DNA of 64,000 nucleotides from positions 19,205,234 through 19,269,233 of the forward strand of contig CM063500.1 of assembly GCA_032207245.1 (NCBI GenBank), read 5' to 3'. Of this stretch, positions 62,184 through 64,000 are shown piece after piece (position 1 is the stretch's first letter; every line of letters begins with the position of its first letter). A program made the translations under genes and the position numbers. The notes under the pieces were generated by a model. That model ran no database searches, had not been told where the DNA came from, and saw nothing but the letters and a program-made list of their open reading frames with translations. This DNA comes from Pardosa pseudoannulata. Lineage: Eukaryota; Arthropoda; Arachnida; Araneae; Lycosidae.

Positions 62184-62452
62184 TTTCAACTACGTTTGGA
62201 ACCAAGTGGAAAATCAATTAAACCTTGATCAATAGATTTACAAATCACATTAAACTTAATATTATTTGCGGGCTTCAACTACTTTTGGAACCAAGTGGAA
62301 AATCAATTAAACCTTGATCAATAGATTTACAAATCATATTAAACTTAATATTATTTGCGGGCTTCAACTACTTTTGGAACCAAGTGGAAAATCAATTAAA
62401 CCTTGATCAATAGATTTGCAAATCATATTAAACTTAATATTATTTGCATGAA
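62184..62452. repeat. Tandem repeat, three units of about 90 bp
   Basis: TTTGGAACCAAGTGGAAAAT, CAATTAAACCTTGATCAATA and TTAAACTTAATATTATTTGC repeat three times, nearly identical, so amplification is recent. Confidence 0.93.
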
Positions 62453-62904
62453 AAATACATTAGTTCTTTCCCACGGGAAGATATTAAAGCAGAGTTTAAA
62501 AAACAATGATAAATTCTCTTTTTTATAGGCGTTATTTTAGCGGCCAAATATTTATTTTATCCCAATCCATCTCATTTGTCACTGCCATGAATTTCTAAAC
62601 GATGATTTATTGCAGTTTATTCAAAATAAAGGCAAATTTGATTCGGTCGGGAAAGAAATATTGTCACTTTGTAGTGAAAGTTTATTTTTTTTCTCTTCAC
62701 GGACAGTGAATAAGCAATCTAGTGGAGCATAGAAACCATTATAGTTGATATATTCATGTCAGGCTTGAGTGCGGGAGTTTTCATGTTAGAATTCCGCTTA
62801 GTATTCTTCAAAACAACTTTAATCGGATGTGATTATTACAGCTGTATTATTGAACCCATATTCTGAATTTTGATTGGAATCTAATAATTATGTCAAATTA
62901 TTAA

Positions 62905-63995
62905 TTACTAGCATATAGCCTGTCATATGATGGGATCAGTAAAATTTTTAAATTTTCAGAATTGTAAAGTACCCTATAAGGCAGATAAAAAAGAATGGTT
63001 TGATTTTTGGATGAGAACTATCTAGTACACGCTCGATAATTTGTTTATCTTCACACTCCTCTAAAGTATCTCGATACTGTGAATTCAGTTTAGAATCACG
63101 TTAAATTCATTTAGAAATTTTTCTTAGCTACGCCGAAACTATCGTTAAGTTCTCCCCTTTTTTTTGTCACAGTAATTAATAGATGTAAAGAAATAAAGCT
63201 ATCATTTCCATTATACCCTGGAGGTAGATATAATTTGTTGTTAGTAAAATTTTCATTGCGACAAAAAATAATCGATGATTAAATTGAAAATTATCACATA
63301 TGTACGTAATCTATTATTTAACCCCTTCCGGTATGATTTAATAATGAAAAACTGTGCATGAAATAACCATTTAATTTTTATTTAAAAAACTTGTTTCATT
63401 TTACAATTCTTACATATTCTGAATTAAAATCCACTTTTTACATAGTGTTAAATAATATCAGAAACAGTAAAATTAAGAAAATATCAAAGCAAAACATTAA
63501 TAAGGTATACAGATAATAGTCTTCAAGCTAGTGGTACTTTTCAAAACAAAGTGCAAAGGAATTCTTAATTGTTTACACCGTTAAGTAGTCTCACTTTTAA
63601 TTTGATTCTTGTAACACACACGGCATTTCTTAGTAGGTTTTCTTTTATTCTGACTCATTAATTTGGCAATGACTTGTACCAATTAAACAATATGCAATAG
63701 TGACTTGTGATTTTCACAAGTGATAAAAGTGTTGCCAAATTCAGTACACTAGAAATTTTAAACTAAATTAATTATCATATTTAACAGTAACTTTAATAGC
63801 ATGACGAGTGTAGCTCGTCATTGTGCGGTATGGAATGAAAAACTAATGACGAGCTAGGCTCCTCATTTTACCGGAAGGGGTTAAGCCGAATATAAAAGAA
63901 AAATTTTTACGTAATATCAAATTTCAGTGATAAAACGTATGAAAATAATGAAGACGATATTTAAATAATTTAAAATGAGAATTGATTAAATGAGA
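62905..63995 (-). repeat. BEL/Pao-like relic interrupted by a TTAA element
   Basis: Same family as 35815-36295. The minus strand carries RDSKLNSQYRDTLEECEDKQ and IIERV in the equivalent place. At 63322-63880 it is split by a TTAA-flanked element; the sequence resumes at GCCGAATATAAAAG exactly as in the uninterrupted copies. Confidence 0.75.
63322..63880. mobile_element. TTAA-flanked, piggyBac-type MITE nested in a retroelement relic
   Basis: Perfect 12-bp inverted ends CCCCTTCCGGTA/TACCGGAAGGGG with TTAA on each side (63318-63321 and 63881-63884). 559 bp, no transposase. A subterminal hairpin, GACGAGTGTAGCTCGTC, and a related GACGAGCTAGGCTCCTC lie near the right end. The related copies at 35815 and 18871 provide the empty site. 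TTAA target and CCC-type ends are characteristic of piggyBac. Confidence 0.93.
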
Positions 63996-64000
63996 TGGAA

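Overview
The window is eukaryotic, AT-rich and repeat-dominated. I recognise one host protein-coding gene. On the minus strand, two exons (45558-45844 and 39568-39759) join cleanly in frame into a complete Gbx/unplugged-class homeodomain followed by the Gbx C-terminal motif. The 5' exon(s) were not found and probably lie beyond the right edge. The intron structure, the homeobox class, mariner/Tc1, hAT and BEL/Pao-like remnants and tRNA-derived SINEs indicate an animal, most likely an arthropod. A chelicerate such as a spider fits the repeat content, but the sequence alone does not prove it.

Layout. 0.5-1.5 kb: a dispersed repeat bracketed by TA/TG microsatellites. 1.9-3.1 kb: a long inverted repeat. 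3.6-4.8 kb: a minisatellite of about 147 bp units. 5.6-8.4 kb: a hAT element with perfect 8-bp target duplication and two mariner relics. 9.0-11.0 kb: an AT-rich tandem array. 11.2-16.7 kb: TTAA-flanked elements, one split by a foldback element, and a SINE. 17-21 kb: mostly unique sequence, a retroelement relic and a SINE. 21.1-31.3 kb: three consecutive multi-copy tandem arrays (about 485, 340 and 480 bp units) with a GC-balanced island at 27.7-28.3 kb. 31.5-34.0 kb: a three-layer nest of insertions. 35.8-38.9 kb: a BEL/Pao-like relic and two TTAA elements, one carrying a hAT MITE. 39.6-45.8 kb: the Gbx/unplugged gene and its 5.8 kb intron, which holds Tc1, SINE, TTAA, hAT and LINE insertions. 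45.9-64 kb: the upstream side of that gene, with tandem duplications, microsatellites, complex MITEs, a segmental duplication with 51-bp palindromes, and a nested TTAA element.

There is no operon-like or gene-cluster logic. The host content visible here is one developmental transcription factor gene in a large, transposon-filled domain, plus several GC-balanced single-copy islands that could be its cis-regulatory elements. The most distinctive feature is the density of TTAA-flanked (piggyBac-type target) non-autonomous elements with different terminal repeats, several of them nested, including one insertion for which the window itself contains related empty sites. Nothing here amounts to a convincing new biological system; the best leads are structural.
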